This document shows, piece by piece, positions 6,940 to 15,777 of a stretch of 64,000 nucleotides of DNA. Every line of letters starts with the position of its first letter. Within the stretch, counting starts at the first letter, position 1. A program made the translations under genes and the position numbers. This stretch comes from Aquincola tertiaricarbonis (lineage in GTDB: Bacteria; Pseudomonadota; Gammaproteobacteria; Burkholderiales; Burkholderiaceae_C), in NCBI RefSeq assembly GCF_000969605.1, contig NZ_JZUE01000001.1, forward strand, positions 124,001 to 188,000. Reading direction: 5' to 3'. The notes beneath the pieces were generated by a model, which saw only the letters and a list, made by a program, of their open reading frames with translations, made no database searches and was not told the origin of the DNA.

Positions 6940-8754
6940 ATGCAGCGGCTGCCGCTGCACGGCGCGCTGTGGATGCGCTGGCTGGTGCGGGTGCTTGGGC
7001 TGGCCTGCATGCTGCACGGCGCCCCGGCCGCCGCAGCGACGCCGCCGACGATGCCGGCGCCGGTCATGCTCGATGCATTGCCCGCCGGCCCCCTGGGCCT
7101 GCACACCCAGGTGCTGGCCGAGCCGGCCGAGGCCACCAACGGCCTGACGCTGCAGCAGGCCCTGGCCCGGCTGGCGGCGGGCGATTTCCGGCATTCCACG
7201 CAGCGGGTGCTCAGCCATGGCCTGGGTGCGCCGCCGGTGTGGGTGCAGCTGCCGCTGCACAACCCGCGCAGCCAGCCGGTGACCTTCCGCCTGCTCACCG
7301 GCACCAGCTGGCTGGACCGGCTCGACGTGCACCTGCTGCAGCATGGCCAGCCGGTGCAGCAATGGCAGGCGGGCGACGAGCGCAGCAACATCGGCTTCCT
7401 GGTGCCGGTGCAGGGCCTGGCCTTCGAGCTGGTGCTGCCTCCCGGGCCCAGCATGCTGCTGCTGCGCCTGCAGAGCACCGACCCCTCGGTGCTGCCCATC
7501 GAGCTGCTGCCGGCCGAGGCGGTGCTGCACCGCGAGCGCGTGGTCTCGCTCACGCAGGGCCTGCTCGCCGGGTTCCTGCTGGCGCTGATCACCAGCTACG
7601 GCCTGCTGTGGCTGGTGCTGCGCGAGCGCAGCTACTTCGACTACGTGGTGTACGTGGCCGGCTTCCTGGTGCTCAACCTGTGCCACACCGGTCTGGGCCA
7701 GGCCTGGCTGTGGCCCTCCTCGCCAGGCGTGGGCCGCTACGTGATCCTGGTGACGATGGTGGGCTTCTGCTGCATCGGCCTGATGTTCGCCCGCAACCTG
7801 CTGGACCTCGGGCGCCGCGCGCCGCGGGTGGACCGGCTGCTGCGGGCCGCGCAGCTGGCCGGTGCGGCCGGCATGCTGCTGTTCATCGTCACCGGCCAGC
7901 AGCTGGCGGCCTTGCGGCTGGCCTTCGGCTTCACCACGCTGTTCTCGGTGGGCATGCTGCTGCTGGGGCTGCTGGCGGTGCGCCGGCGCATCGCGGCCGG
8001 CCGCAGCTTCCTGGCGGCGGTGACCTTCAGCGCTGCCGGGGCCTTCGTCACCACCGCGGCGGTGCTGGGCTGGCTGCCCTTCAACCACTTCACCTACCAC
8101 GCGGTGGCGCTGGGCGTGGTGATGGAGGCCACCATCTGGGCGCTGATGCTGGCCCTGCGGCTGCGCCGCCACCAGCGCGACAGCGTGCAGGCGCGCGACC
8201 TCGCGCGGCGGGATCCGCTCACCGGCCTGAACAACCGCCGCGGCTTCATCCAGCAGGCCCAGGTGCGCTGGCAGCAGGCCGCGGCCAAGTCCGGGGTGCG
8301 GCTGTCGGTGGTGATGCTGGACCTGGACCACTTCAAGCAGGTGAACGACCGCCACGGCCATGCGGCCGGCGATTGCGCGCTGGTGGCGCTGTCGGCCCTG
8401 CTGGCGTCCTCCTGCCGGCTGGGCGACGTGCTGGCCCGCTGGGGCGGCGAGGAGTTCGTGCTGCTGCTGCCCGACACCGGCCTGGCCCATGCGCATGCGC
8501 TGGCCGAGCGCATGCGCCAGCGGGTGGAATCGCAGCCGGTGATGGCGGGCAGCGTGGCCCTGCGGCTGACGGCCAGCTTCGGCGTGGCCGACTGCGAGCC
8601 GGCCCAGCCGGGCACCGACCTGGAAACCCTGCTGCGCACCGTGGACGAGCAGCTCTACGCCGCCAAGCGCGACGGCCGCAATCGCGTGGCACTGGCGTTG
8701 CCGGCCGGCGCGCGCCGGGGCGCGGCACCGGCCACCGTCACCAGCGCACCTTGA
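6940..8754 (+). CDS. Diguanylate cyclase with 7TM sensor (7TMR-DISM type)
   Basis: 604 residues from the ATG at 6940; a second ATG at 6973 would leave a tighter signal peptide. After a signal-like segment ending in PAAAA comes a periplasmic beta-rich domain of the 7TMR-DISM extracellular type (about 45-200), then a seven-helix membrane region (about 205-405) and a C-terminal GGDEF domain. The active site RWGGEEFVLLL (about 500) is canonical and the inhibitory RxxD site (RLGD) sits exactly five residues before it, so it should make c-di-GMP from two GTP with product inhibition. The sensed molecule is unknown, probably a periplasmic carbohydrate or small molecule. Its 3' end overlaps the convergent cytochrome gene by 17 bp. 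Confidence 0.9.
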   Translation: MQRLPLHGALWMRWLVRVLGLACMLHGAPAAAATPPTMPAPVMLDALPAGPLGLHTQVLAEPAEATNGLTLQQALARLAAGDFRHSTQRVLSHGLGAPPVWVQLPLHNPRSQPVTFRLLTGTSWLDRLDVHLLQHGQPVQQWQAGDERSNIGFLVPVQGLAFELVLPPGPSMLLLRLQSTDPSVLPIELLPAEAVLHRERVVSLTQGLLAGFLLALITSYGLLWLVLRERSYFDYVVYVAGFLVLNLCHTGLGQAWLWPSSPGVGRYVILVTMVGFCCIGLMFARNLLDLGRRAPRVDRLLRAAQLAGAAGMLLFIVTGQQLAALRLAFGFTTLFSVGMLLLGLLAVRRRIAAGRSFLAAVTFSAAGAFVTTAAVLGWLPFNHFTYHAVALGVVMEATIWALMLALRLRRHQRDSVQARDLARRDPLTGLNNRRGFIQQAQVRWQQAAAKSGVRLSVVMLDLDHFKQVNDRHGHAAGDCALVALSALLASSCRLGDVLARWGGEEFVLLLPDTGLAHAHALAERMRQRVESQPVMAGSVALRLTASFGVADCEPAQPGTDLETLLRTVDEQLYAAKRDGRNRVALALPAGARRGAAPATVTSAP

Positions 8755-9280
8755 CGCCGGTGACCATCGCACGCACCAGCCGCACGCGCTCGATGCGGCC
8801 CATCACCAGCGCGGCCGCGGCATGCACGCCGGCCAGCACCATCAGCATGTCGGCCAGGACCTCATGCCATTCGGCCACGGTCTCGTCGCCCCAGAAGGCA
8901 TCGGTGCCCTGCAACCAGCCGGTGACGCCCAGCGCCAGCACCAGCGCCATCAGCGCCAGCATCATCAGCGCGCCCAGCGGGTTGTGGCCGGCATGCACCG
9001 GCGGGCGGCCTGCCCGCAAGTCGCGCAGGTGCTCGGCCAGCCGGCGCGGCGTGGGCCAGAAGCTGGCGAAGCGTGCATGGGTGCTGCCCACGAAGCCCCA
9101 GGCGATGCGCGCGATCACCAGGCCGGTGGCCAGGTGGCCGGCCCAGCGGTGGGCGGTCTCGCCTTCTTCCAGCACCCACAGGTTCAGCAGCACGCAGGCC
9201 ACCAGCGACCAGTGGAAGCACCGCACGAAGCGGTCCCAGACCCGCACCGCGCCGGCAGCGTCGGGCGGCGACAGGTTCAC
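8738..9280 (-). CDS. Cytochrome b561-family membrane protein
   Basis: 180 residues with four membrane helices and histidines placed for b-heme ligation (VRCFHWSLVAC, AHRWAGHL, WHEVLADMLM, VHAAAAL). The family moves electrons across or within the inner membrane, often accepting from quinol or a partner domain. The start is a GTG at 9280 that overlaps the stop of the upstream PepSY-like gene as GTGA; no ATG fits before the first helix. The coupling suggests the small periplasmic protein and this cytochrome work together. Confidence 0.82.
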   Translation of the reverse strand: MNLSPPDAAGAVRVWDRFVRCFHWSLVACVLLNLWVLEEGETAHRWAGHLATGLVIARIAWGFVGSTHARFASFWPTPRRLAEHLRDLRAGRPPVHAGHNPLGALMMLALMALVLALGVTGWLQGTDAFWGDETVAEWHEVLADMLMVLAGVHAAAALVMGRIERVRLVRAMVTGVKVRW

Positions 9281-9546
9281 TTGCTTTCCAGCACCGCGGC
9301 GGTCACCGGGTCGAAGTAGATCTCCACCTTCTTGCCGGCCTTGTCGTGGCCGTAGATCTCGTAGCACTGGCCCTTGGTCACCTTGAAGGTCTTGATGCGG
9401 TAGCCCTCGGCCTGCAGCTTGGCCTTGAAGTCGGCTTCCTTCATCCACTGCGCCTTCGGCGCCTGGCAAGTGGGGCCGGCGGTGGCGTTGCCGCCGAGCA
9501 GCGGCAGGGCCAGGGCCAGCAGGGTGGAGGCGGTGAGCTTGAACAT
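9277..9546 (-). CDS. Small secreted PepSY-like protein
   Basis: 89 residues with a cleavable signal peptide (LLALALPLLGGNATA) and a single PepSY-like domain: ADFKAKLQAEGYRIKTFKV, then CYEIYGHDKAGKKVEIYFDP. Two cysteines (one near the mature N-terminus, one in QCYEIYG) could form a disulfide in the periplasm. The ATG at 9546 has AAGGAG about 9 bp upstream. Small PepSY proteins paired with cytochrome b561 are frequent in proteobacteria, but their function is not established. Translationally coupled to the cytochrome gene. Confidence 0.85.
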   Translation of the reverse strand: MFKLTASTLLALALPLLGGNATAGPTCQAPKAQWMKEADFKAKLQAEGYRIKTFKVTKGQCYEIYGHDKAGKKVEIYFDPVTAAVLESK

Positions 9547-9570
9547 GGTGGGTGGCTCCTTGGAAGGCAT

Positions 9571-9592
9571 CGGCGGCCGGAAATGGCCGCCG
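9571..9592 (-). terminator. GC-rich stem-loop
   Basis: Perfect 8-bp stem CGGCGGCC / GGCCGCCG around a 6-base loop, lying after the hydrolase gene and before the PepSY-like gene on the bottom strand. There is no U-run, so it could be a weak terminator or a 5' leader structure. Confidence 0.35.
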
Positions 9593-9647
9593 ACGCATTG
9601 AAGCCGCCCTACCTGAAGGCCACCTTAAGCCGGCGGCCCCGGAGGCG

Positions 9648-11834
9648 CTACTGGGGGATGTTCACCGTGCTGCCGGCAAAGCCGATGGCATCGGCCGCCG
9701 CTGGCGTGGTGGCAATGGCCGGCAGGTTGGCCGCGGTCAGCGCCGGTGCTGCGCCGGGCAGGCCGCCGCGCGGCGTGGCACGCACCACCTGGCTGGGCGG
9801 CAGCTCGGTGCCGTTCTTCAGCTTGGCCCACATCGCATCCATCGCCGCGATGAAGTACACATGCAGCGGCACGAAGCGGTTGTCGAAGCCGGGGAAGGGC
9901 AGGAAGCCGTCGAAGTGCTGGGCGTTGGTCACCTCGATGTAGCGCAGCGGGCTGCCGGCGCCTTCGGTCAGCCGGTTGAAGGCCAGGTAGGCCCGCTCGG
10001 AGTGGTTGACCGGGATCAGCGCATCGCTGCGCCCGCCCACCATCAGCGTGGGCTTGCCGCGCAGGTTGCCGTTCAGCAGCACCTCGTTCACGCCGGCACG
10101 CACCGCCTGGCTCTGCGCCAGCGTGGGCGTGCTGCTGGCAGTGAGTGCAGCGCCGGTCACCGCGTCGGTGCCCAGCGCCAGCGAGCGCAGGCACAGCGCG
10201 GAGTCGAGCGACAGGTCGGCCGTGCCGCTGGTGGGCGATACGCCGAACGACCACTGCCGCGCCCCGCCCACCGAGTTGTTGTAGACCACGCTGGCCGGCG
10301 AGCTATTGGCGGTGCCGTTGCCCGCGGCATAGCTGGCGGCCTTGGTGTTGGCCGCCACGGGCACCACCTCGCCGGTGGTGGGGCTGGTGGCCGCCACGCT
10401 CAGGCCGCACACGTTGTCGGCCACCGAGAAGCGGCCGTAGGCGTTGGCATACATCATGGTGATGATGGCCGCGTTGCCCAGCCCATAGTGGGCGTTGTGC
10501 ATCGTGTCGTGCTCGGCGGTGAAGCCGTAGGCCCGCAGGCGGGCCAGCGCGTCGGCCGCCTGTTCGGCGGTGGTGGCGCCGGTGAGCAGGCCGCGTGCGG
10601 CCAGTGCATTGCAGCGGTTGGCCGCCAGCGCGCGGAAGGCGGGCGAACCCATGGTGTTGTAGGTGGAGGCTTCGGCCAGCACCGCAGCCGGCGCCAGCGA
10701 GGCGCAGGGCTGGTACAGGTTGGCATGGGTGAAGTAGTCGAACAGCGGGCGGCCGAAGGTGGGCACCGCCACGCCGCCTACGCTGACGCCATAGCCGGTG
10801 GTGCTGGACGGCTGCGCGCTGGGCTCGCCGGCCACCACGCCGTCGATCAGGCCGTCGGCGTCCTGCTCGGCCGCGCGCAGTACCGCGGCGCCGCCGTTGG
10901 ACACGGAAGCGGCGATCACCAGCGTGTTGTCGCGGGTGAAGCGCACCTCCTTGCCGCTGCCGTCCCAGGCGGCGCGGCCGAACTGCTCGTTCAGCACGTA
11001 CATCGCATAGCGACCGGCGGCCAGGGTGTCGTTGCCCCAGTCCTTCTCGGGGTTTTGCTGCGAATGCGCATGCTTGAGCGCCAGCCGGTTGGGAAAGGCG
11101 CTGTTGAAGGCGGCGCGCGCCGTGTCGCTGAGCGCGGCGGCGAAGTGCGACAACGCACCGGCCACGCTGCGGCTGGCGCGGGTGCCGTCCACCTGGTGCA
11201 CGCTGTCGTCGGTGGGGTCGTACAGGCCCATGCCCTTGCCGGCGTCGGTCAGCGCCACGGCGCAGCCGCGCTTGAGGCCCCATTCGCCGGCCGTGCCGAT
11301 GGCGCCGTACACGCCGCGCGAGCCCGACGACGGCGCCAGCACCAGGCAGGGCGCCTCGGGGTTGAAGCTGGCGGGCACCTGCACCGCCACCACGGTGCGC
11401 TTGTTGCCCCTGCCGTCGTCCAGCGAGGCCACGTACTCGCGCCCCGGCACCATGCCGGCACCGAGGGTGTCGTTGCCGTTGGCATCGATGTTGGGCCCGT
11501 AGAAGCGGCCGTAGCCGCCGTTGGCGGTGAAGTCCACCAGGCCGCGGTAGTTGGAGTGCAGCGCATTGCGGCGCAGCTCTGCGGCAGTGGGCGCGGCGGG
11601 GTCGGCGTAGGCCGGGGCGGCCACCATCAGGCCGGCCTTGCCGAGGCCGCCGGTCAGCAGGTCCTGCGTGGCCGCGGTGCTGCCGGTGCCCGGCGTGGTG
11701 GCGGTGAAGTCGGTCACGCTGTGCTGCGTGAAGCCGGCGGGCAGCTTGTTCAGCTCGGGGCCGTCGTCGCTGCCGCAACCGGCCAGGCCGCCGATCAGGG
11801 TGACCGCCACGGCGGTGCCCAGGGTCTTGTTCAT
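9648..11834 (-). CDS. D-(-)-3-hydroxybutyrate oligomer hydrolase, predicted lipoprotein
   Basis: 728 residues. It hydrolyses 3-hydroxybutyrate oligomers released from poly-3-hydroxybutyrate into monomers. It opens with a lipoprotein signal whose lipobox LAGC places the lipid-bearing Cys near residue 20, so the enzyme is predicted to sit on the outer side of a membrane. The nucleophile region is VIAASVSNGGAAVL, matching the serine motif (SVSNGG) of this family, and the C-terminal VTNAQHFDGFLPF probably holds the catalytic His. An AGGAG precedes the ATG at 11834. No other PHA gene is in the window. Export suggests use of extracellular oligomers rather than internal granules. Confidence 0.88.
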   Translation of the reverse strand: MNKTLGTAVAVTLIGGLAGCGSDDGPELNKLPAGFTQHSVTDFTATTPGTGSTAATQDLLTGGLGKAGLMVAAPAYADPAAPTAAELRRNALHSNYRGLVDFTANGGYGRFYGPNIDANGNDTLGAGMVPGREYVASLDDGRGNKRTVVAVQVPASFNPEAPCLVLAPSSGSRGVYGAIGTAGEWGLKRGCAVALTDAGKGMGLYDPTDDSVHQVDGTRASRSVAGALSHFAAALSDTARAAFNSAFPNRLALKHAHSQQNPEKDWGNDTLAAGRYAMYVLNEQFGRAAWDGSGKEVRFTRDNTLVIAASVSNGGAAVLRAAEQDADGLIDGVVAGEPSAQPSSTTGYGVSVGGVAVPTFGRPLFDYFTHANLYQPCASLAPAAVLAEASTYNTMGSPAFRALAANRCNALAARGLLTGATTAEQAADALARLRAYGFTAEHDTMHNAHYGLGNAAIITMMYANAYGRFSVADNVCGLSVAATSPTTGEVVPVAANTKAASYAAGNGTANSSPASVVYNNSVGGARQWSFGVSPTSGTADLSLDSALCLRSLALGTDAVTGAALTASSTPTLAQSQAVRAGVNEVLLNGNLRGKPTLMVGGRSDALIPVNHSERAYLAFNRLTEGAGSPLRYIEVTNAQHFDGFLPFPGFDNRFVPLHVYFIAAMDAMWAKLKNGTELPPSQVVRATPRGGLPGAAPALTAANLPAIATTPAAADAIGFAGSTVNIPQ

Positions 11835-11914
11835 CGCTTGTCTCCTCGACTGCAGGTGCTGCTATGAGGCCGCAAGCGTAGGGATGCAGCGTGCCTGCGC
11901 GACAGTTGGTGAAA

Positions 11915-12736
11915 CTACGTTCGGGCAATCCCTGTTGTGCCGGCGTCCGGGGCGGTGCCCACGGCGGCGCGGTAGGCATGCCAGGTGGCATGGCCCACCA
12001 CCGGGCCCACCACCAGCAGGCCCAGGAACCACGGCAGCAGCGCCAGGCCCACCAGCAGGGTGATGAGCGCGCCCCACCACAGCATCACGCCGGTCTGGGT
12101 GAGCACCAGCCGCAGGCTGGTGAGGCCGGCGGTGATGGCATCCACCTGGCGGTCCAGGATCATCGGGATGGCCACCACGCTGACCGCATAGATCAGGCCC
12201 GCGAACACCGCGCCCACGCCGCAATAGGTGACGATGAAGCCCAGGTTCTCCGGCTCCACCAGCTTGGCCAGCGAGCCCTGGAAGTCGGGCATGCCGTCGA
12301 AGCTCACCGCGAAGATCACCAGGGCCGCGCGGCCCCACAGCATCTCCAGCACCAGCAGCACGAAGCCGAAGATCGCCAGCGCGCCGGGCTTGGCCGTCCA
12401 GGCCAGCAGGGCATCGCCGAAGTCGGGCTGCTCGCCGCGCTCCAGCGCCTGGCTCACGCGGTACAGGCCCATGCACAGCAGCGGCCCCATCAGCAGGAAG
12501 CCGGCCGACAGCGCCAGCACGTAGGCCGGCGCGGACTGGAAGACCTTCATCAGCGCCCAGCCCATGGCCACGAAGCAGCCGCCGAAGAACAGGCCGATGG
12601 CCGGCGCCCGCAGGAAGTCCTGCAGGCCGCGCAGCAGCCACTGCGGCGGGTCGGTCAAGCGCAGCGGATGCAGCGGTATCTCGAACGGGCTGCCGCCATG
12701 CGGCGCGGGGGAGGGAGCGGTGGGGTCGGGTGTCAT
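11915..12736 (-). CDS. DUF2189-family multi-pass membrane protein
   Basis: 273 residues with six likely membrane helices after a soluble N-terminal 40. The segment WLLRGLQDFLRAPAIGLFFG followed by a hydrophobic GWALM run is the signature of DUF2189 integral membrane proteins. Function unknown. The stop codon lies 80 bp upstream of the hydrolase start on the same strand, so the two could share a transcript, though the hydrolase has its own strong ribosome-binding site. Confidence 0.82.
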   Translation of the reverse strand: MTPDPTAPSPAPHGGSPFEIPLHPLRLTDPPQWLLRGLQDFLRAPAIGLFFGGCFVAMGWALMKVFQSAPAYVLALSAGFLLMGPLLCMGLYRVSQALERGEQPDFGDALLAWTAKPGALAIFGFVLLVLEMLWGRAALVIFAVSFDGMPDFQGSLAKLVEPENLGFIVTYCGVGAVFAGLIYAVSVVAIPMILDRQVDAITAGLTSLRLVLTQTGVMLWWGALITLLVGLALLPWFLGLLVVGPVVGHATWHAYRAAVGTAPDAGTTGIART

Positions 12737-12862
12737 CGGGCGGGGTGCGCAGGCAAGGCGTACGTCCGCGCAACATAAGCGCAAGCGCGCGGTGGATTCC
12801 CCCAGACATTCCCTGGCGTGCGCAGCGCCGATACTCGGGCCGAGCCCGTTGCGAGACCTGCC

Positions 12863-13420
12863 ATGACGATTGCCTCCCTGCCCGCTGTCGTGCCCGACGA
12901 TGTGATCCGCTTCTGGCGTGAAGCCGGCGCCGACCGCTGGTTCGCCAAGAACGATGCCTTCGACCAGCAGTTCCGCGAGCGCTTCACCGAGGCGCACTTC
13001 GCCGCCGCGCGCCGCGAGCTGGACGCCTGGGCCGACACGCCGCAAGGCGCGCTGGCGCTGATGCTGCTGCTGGACCAGTTCCCGCGCAACTGCTTCCGCG
13101 GCAGCGCCCACATGTATGCCACCGATCCGCTGGCCCGCCACTTCGTGCGCGGTCTGCTGGAGCGCAGCTTCGACCACCACATCGAGCCGGAGCTGCGGGT
13201 GTTCTGCTACCTGCCGCTGATGCACTCCGAGCACATGCCCGACCAGCGCCAGTCGCTGGACCTCAACCGCGCGCTCGGCGACCCCTATGCGCGCCATGGC
13301 CAGGGCCACCACGACATCGTGCAGCGCTTCGGCCGCTTCCCGCACCGCAACCGGCTGCTGGGCCGCGAGAGCACGCCGGAAGAGCTGGCCTTCCTGGCCG
13401 ATGGCGGCTTCAAGGGCTGA
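12863..13420 (+). CDS. DUF924-family protein
   Basis: 185 residues, cytoplasmic and helical. Diagnostic DUF924 motifs are present: LMLLLDQFPRNCFRGSA, VFCYLPLMHSEHMPDQ and FGRFPHRNRLLGRESTPEE. The fold is TPR-like and the biochemical function of the family is unknown. The ATG at 12863 gives the expected length and N-terminal VIRFWREAG. The next gene starts 7 bp after its stop, so the two form an operon. Confidence 0.92.
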   Translation: MTIASLPAVVPDDVIRFWREAGADRWFAKNDAFDQQFRERFTEAHFAAARRELDAWADTPQGALALMLLLDQFPRNCFRGSAHMYATDPLARHFVRGLLERSFDHHIEPELRVFCYLPLMHSEHMPDQRQSLDLNRALGDPYARHGQGHHDIVQRFGRFPHRNRLLGRESTPEELAFLADGGFKG

Positions 13421-13427
13421 GCTGCCC

Positions 13428-14195
13428 ATGCAGCCGCTGATCGAACTGCTGGCCGACGCCCGCATGCAGGGCCGCGTGCTCGATACGCTGCCCGCCGGCG
13501 CGCTGCCGGCCGACGAGGCCCAGGCCTGCGACCTGCAGCATGCGCTGCTGGCGCGGCTGGGCCAGGGCGTGGGCGGCTGGAAGGTGGGTGCCAAGGCGCA
13601 TGACGGCCCCATCGCCGGGGCGCCGCTGCCGGCGGATGCGGTGCACCACGGGGCGGCGGTGCTGCCGCTGCATGACGGCTGCGTGCCGGGCGGCCGCCTG
13701 CTGGGGCTGGAGCTGGAGCTGGCCTTCTTCTTCGCCCGCGACATGGGGCCGGGCGACGAGTCGCTGGCCGATGCCGAGGTGCTGTCGGCCATCGACCGCA
13801 TGGCCGCCAGCATCGAGGTGGTGGCCAGCCGCTTTGCCGAAGGCGTGGTGCCGCCGCCGCTGCTGGCCCACGCCGACCTGATGTTCCATGGAGCGCTGGT
13901 GGTGGCCGAGCCGGTGGCCTTCGACCGCGGCCGCTCGCTCACCGATCCGGTGCTGTCCCTCAGCCTGGACGGCCGGCCGCTGCCGGGCCTGCCCGGCCAC
14001 AACCCGGCGGGCAATCCGCTGCGGCTGCTGCCCTGGCTGGTGCGCCACGTGGCGCGGCGCGGCCTGCGGCTGCCGGCGGGCACGGTGGTGACCACCGGCT
14101 CCTACGTGGGCCTGGTGCCGGTGCCTGCGCAGGGCGCGCTGGTGCTGGGCGACATCGCCGGCCTGCCGGCGGTGCGGCTCACGCTTCAGGGCTGA
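13428..14195 (+). CDS. 2-keto-4-pentenoate hydratase / FAH-superfamily protein
   Basis: 255 residues. The family (MhpD/HpaH/decarboxylase-like branch of the FAH superfamily) acts on 2-hydroxy-dienoates in aromatic meta-cleavage pathways. Supporting features are GVGGWKVGAKA near the N-terminus (substrate loop), the metal-ligand helix LGLELELAFFFARD, and TTGSYVGLVPV near the C-terminus matching the family's 'TGSxxG' loop. No other aromatic-degradation gene is near, so the true substrate is uncertain. Its TGA stop shares one base with the inverted-repeat element that follows. Confidence 0.78.
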   Translation: MQPLIELLADARMQGRVLDTLPAGALPADEAQACDLQHALLARLGQGVGGWKVGAKAHDGPIAGAPLPADAVHHGAAVLPLHDGCVPGGRLLGLELELAFFFARDMGPGDESLADAEVLSAIDRMAASIEVVASRFAEGVVPPPLLAHADLMFHGALVVAEPVAFDRGRSLTDPVLSLSLDGRPLPGLPGHNPAGNPLRLLPWLVRHVARRGLRLPAGTVVTTGSYVGLVPVPAQGALVLGDIAGLPAVRLTLQG

Positions 14196-14355
14196 GAACC
14201 TGTGAACGAACCACTCACGCCCGCTCGTCGCGCCCTGACGACCCGGTTCGTCGTTGCAAATGCTCGCCATAGCCCGAGCTATGGCTGCGCTTTGCGCCTA
14301 GACCCAGGCCGCCCTGTCGCGCCGCTCGGTCGCGACCGGTTCATTCACAGGTTCT
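14195..14355. repeat. 161-bp inverted-repeat element between convergent genes
   Basis: The ends are inverted repeats: AGAACCTGTGAA (14195-14206) and TTCACAGGTTCT (14344-14355). With one mismatch the match extends to 18 bases. Inside is a second palindrome, CCATAGC-CCGA-GCTATGG. The element fills the gap between two convergent genes exactly, and its terminal bases contribute to both stop codons. It encodes nothing. It looks like a MITE- or REP-type element and may fold into a bidirectional terminator. Confidence 0.7.
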
Positions 14356-15355
14356 AAGGCGGCAGCACCTCGTCGGCCAGCGGCAGGCCGGCCTCGAAGG
14401 CGCTGATGCTGGCCATGGTGGTGGCGCAGATGGTGCCCATCGCTTCCCGCGTGAAGAAGGCCTGGTGGCCGGTGACGATCACGTTGGGGAAGGAAGTCAG
14501 CCGCTGGATCACGTCGTCCGGGATGATGGTGCTGGACAGGTCGCGGAAGAACAGCCCCGCCTCCTGCTCGTAGACGTCGATGCCCAGGCCGCCCAGGCGG
14601 CCGGTCTTCAACGCCTCGATGGCGGCCTCGGTGTCCACCAGGCCGCCGCGGCTGGTGTTCACCAGCAGCGCGCCGTGCTTGATGCGGCCCAGCAGCGCCT
14701 CGTCCATCACATGGTGGGTGTCGGGTGTCAGCGGGCAGTGCAGGCTGATCACGTCCGACCGCGCCACCAGCTCGTGCAGCGCGACGTAGTGCCCGCCTTG
14801 CGCGATGAAGTCGGGCGACTGGCAGGGATCGTGGCCCAGCACCGTGCAGCCGAAGCCGGCCATGATGCGGCCGAACACCCGGCCTATCTTGCCGGTGCCG
14901 ATCACGCCCACCGTCTTGCCATGCAGGTCGAAGCCCATCAGGCCGTCGAGCGCGAAGTTGGCATCGCGGGTGCGGTTGTAGGCGCGGTGGATCTTGCGGT
15001 CCAGCGCCAGGATCAGGGCCACCGCATGCTCGGCCACCGAATGCGGCGAGTACTCGGCCACCCGCACCACGCGCAGGCCGGCGGCCGCCGCGGCATCGAT
15101 GTCCACGTTGTTGAATCCGGTGCAGCGCAGCGCCAGCAGCCGCGTGCCACCGTGCGCCAGCTGCTGCAGCACGGCCGCGTCGGCATGGTCGTTGACGAAG
15201 ATGCACACCGCGCCGAAGCCCGCGGCCAGCGCTGCGGTCTCGCGTTCCAGCGGCGCTTCGAAGAAGGTGAGTGCATGCGGCCGCGGCAGCGCGTCATTGG
15301 CCTGCTGCAGGAACGTGCGGTCGTAGCGCTGGGTGCTGAACACGGCCACCTTCAT
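14354..15355 (-). CDS. ldhA: D-lactate dehydrogenase (2-hydroxyacid dehydrogenase)
   Basis: 333 residues from the ATG at 15355 ([12 protein letters not shown]), preceded by GAAAGAGG. It reduces pyruvate to D-lactate with NADH, or the reverse. Features are [16 protein letters not shown] (Rossmann GxGxxG), the substrate-binding RCTGFNNVD, and the catalytic Arg in NTSRGGLVD, Glu in [11 protein letters not shown] and His in TGHQAFFT. The YEQE..LFFRD segment is typical of LdhA rather than of other D-2-hydroxyacid dehydrogenases. The stop codon lies within the 161-bp inverted-repeat element. An FNR-like site lies 24 bp upstream of the start. Confidence 0.9.
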   Translation of the reverse strand: MKVAVFSTQRYDRTFLQQANDALPRPHALTFFEAPLERETAALAAGFGAVCIFVNDHADAAVLQQLAHGGTRLLALRCTGFNNVDIDAAAAAGLRVVRVAEYSPHSVAEHAVALILALDRKIHRAYNRTRDANFALDGLMGFDLHGKTVGVIGTGKIGRVFGRIMAGFGCTVLGHDPCQSPDFIAQGGHYVALHELVARSDVISLHCPLTPDTHHVMDEALLGRIKHGALLVNTSRGGLVDTEAAIEALKTGRLGGLGIDVYEQEAGLFFRDLSSTIIPDDVIQRLTSFPNVIVTGHQAFFTREAMGTICATTMASISAFEAGLPLADEVLPP

Positions 15356-15378
15356 CGGCAAGCCTCTTTCACATCGGT

Positions 15379-15392
15379 TTGACCTGGCTCAA
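15379..15392. promoter_or_regulatory. FNR/Anr-like box
   Basis: TTGACCTGGCTCAA has the form TTGA-N6-TCAA, the half-site spacing of FNR/CRP-superfamily operators. It lies between divergent ldhA and the DUF485-actP pair. Its centre at about 15385.5 would sit near -41 of a transcript starting around 15427 and heading toward actP. Confidence 0.45.
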
Positions 15393-15468
15393 GCCGGCCC
15401 TGCGGCCATCGTAAGGTGGCGGTCAACGTGGGCGCGCACAGTGGACTCCAGCAGACAAGGAGACAGCC

Positions 15469-15777
15469 ATGACCGACCCGCTCGTCGCGCGCATCGAGGC
15501 GCATCCCAAGTACCACGAGCTGCGCCGCAAGCGCGGCGGCCTGGGCTGGATACTCACCCTGGTGATGCTGGCCGTGTACTACGGCTACATCGCGCTCATC
15601 GCCTTCAACAAGCCCTTCCTGGCGCAGCCGCTGGGCGCGGGCGTCACCACGCTGGGCATTCCCATCGGCATGGGCGTCATCGTCTTCACCATCGTCATCA
15701 CCGGCCTGTACGTGCGCCGCGCCAACAACGTGTACGACCGGCTCACCGCCGAGCTGATGAAGGAGGTGGCACGATGA
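15469..15777 (+). CDS. DUF485 inner-membrane protein (YjcH-like)
   Basis: 102 residues with two membrane helices (about 27-45 and 60-84) between charged ends. The N-terminal [19 protein letters not shown] is the DUF485 signature. In many bacteria this gene (yjcH) sits directly before the acetate permease actP and is thought to act as its partner; its exact role is not established. The start has AGGAG 7 bp upstream. The stop overlaps the actP start as ATGA. Confidence 0.93.
   Translation: MTDPLVARIEAHPKYHELRRKRGGLGWILTLVMLAVYYGYIALIAFNKPFLAQPLGAGVTTLGIPIGMGVIVFTIVITGLYVRRANNVYDRLTAELMKEVAR

Noticed and set aside
9552-11867. 771-codon top-strand open frame
   Set aside because: Antisense to the 3HB-oligomer hydrolase; His/Gln/Arg/Gly-rich composition with no domain, as expected from the complementary frame of a GC-rich gene.
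12818-12862. GCGCCGATAC upstream of the DUF924 gene as another sigma-28 -10 box
   Set aside because: No TCAAG-type -35 box at the required distance, and the last -10 bases differ from GCCGATAA.
15355-15361. TTG at 15361 as the ldhA start
   Set aside because: The ATG two codons later gives the standard MKVAVFST opening and better spacing from the GAAAGAGG.
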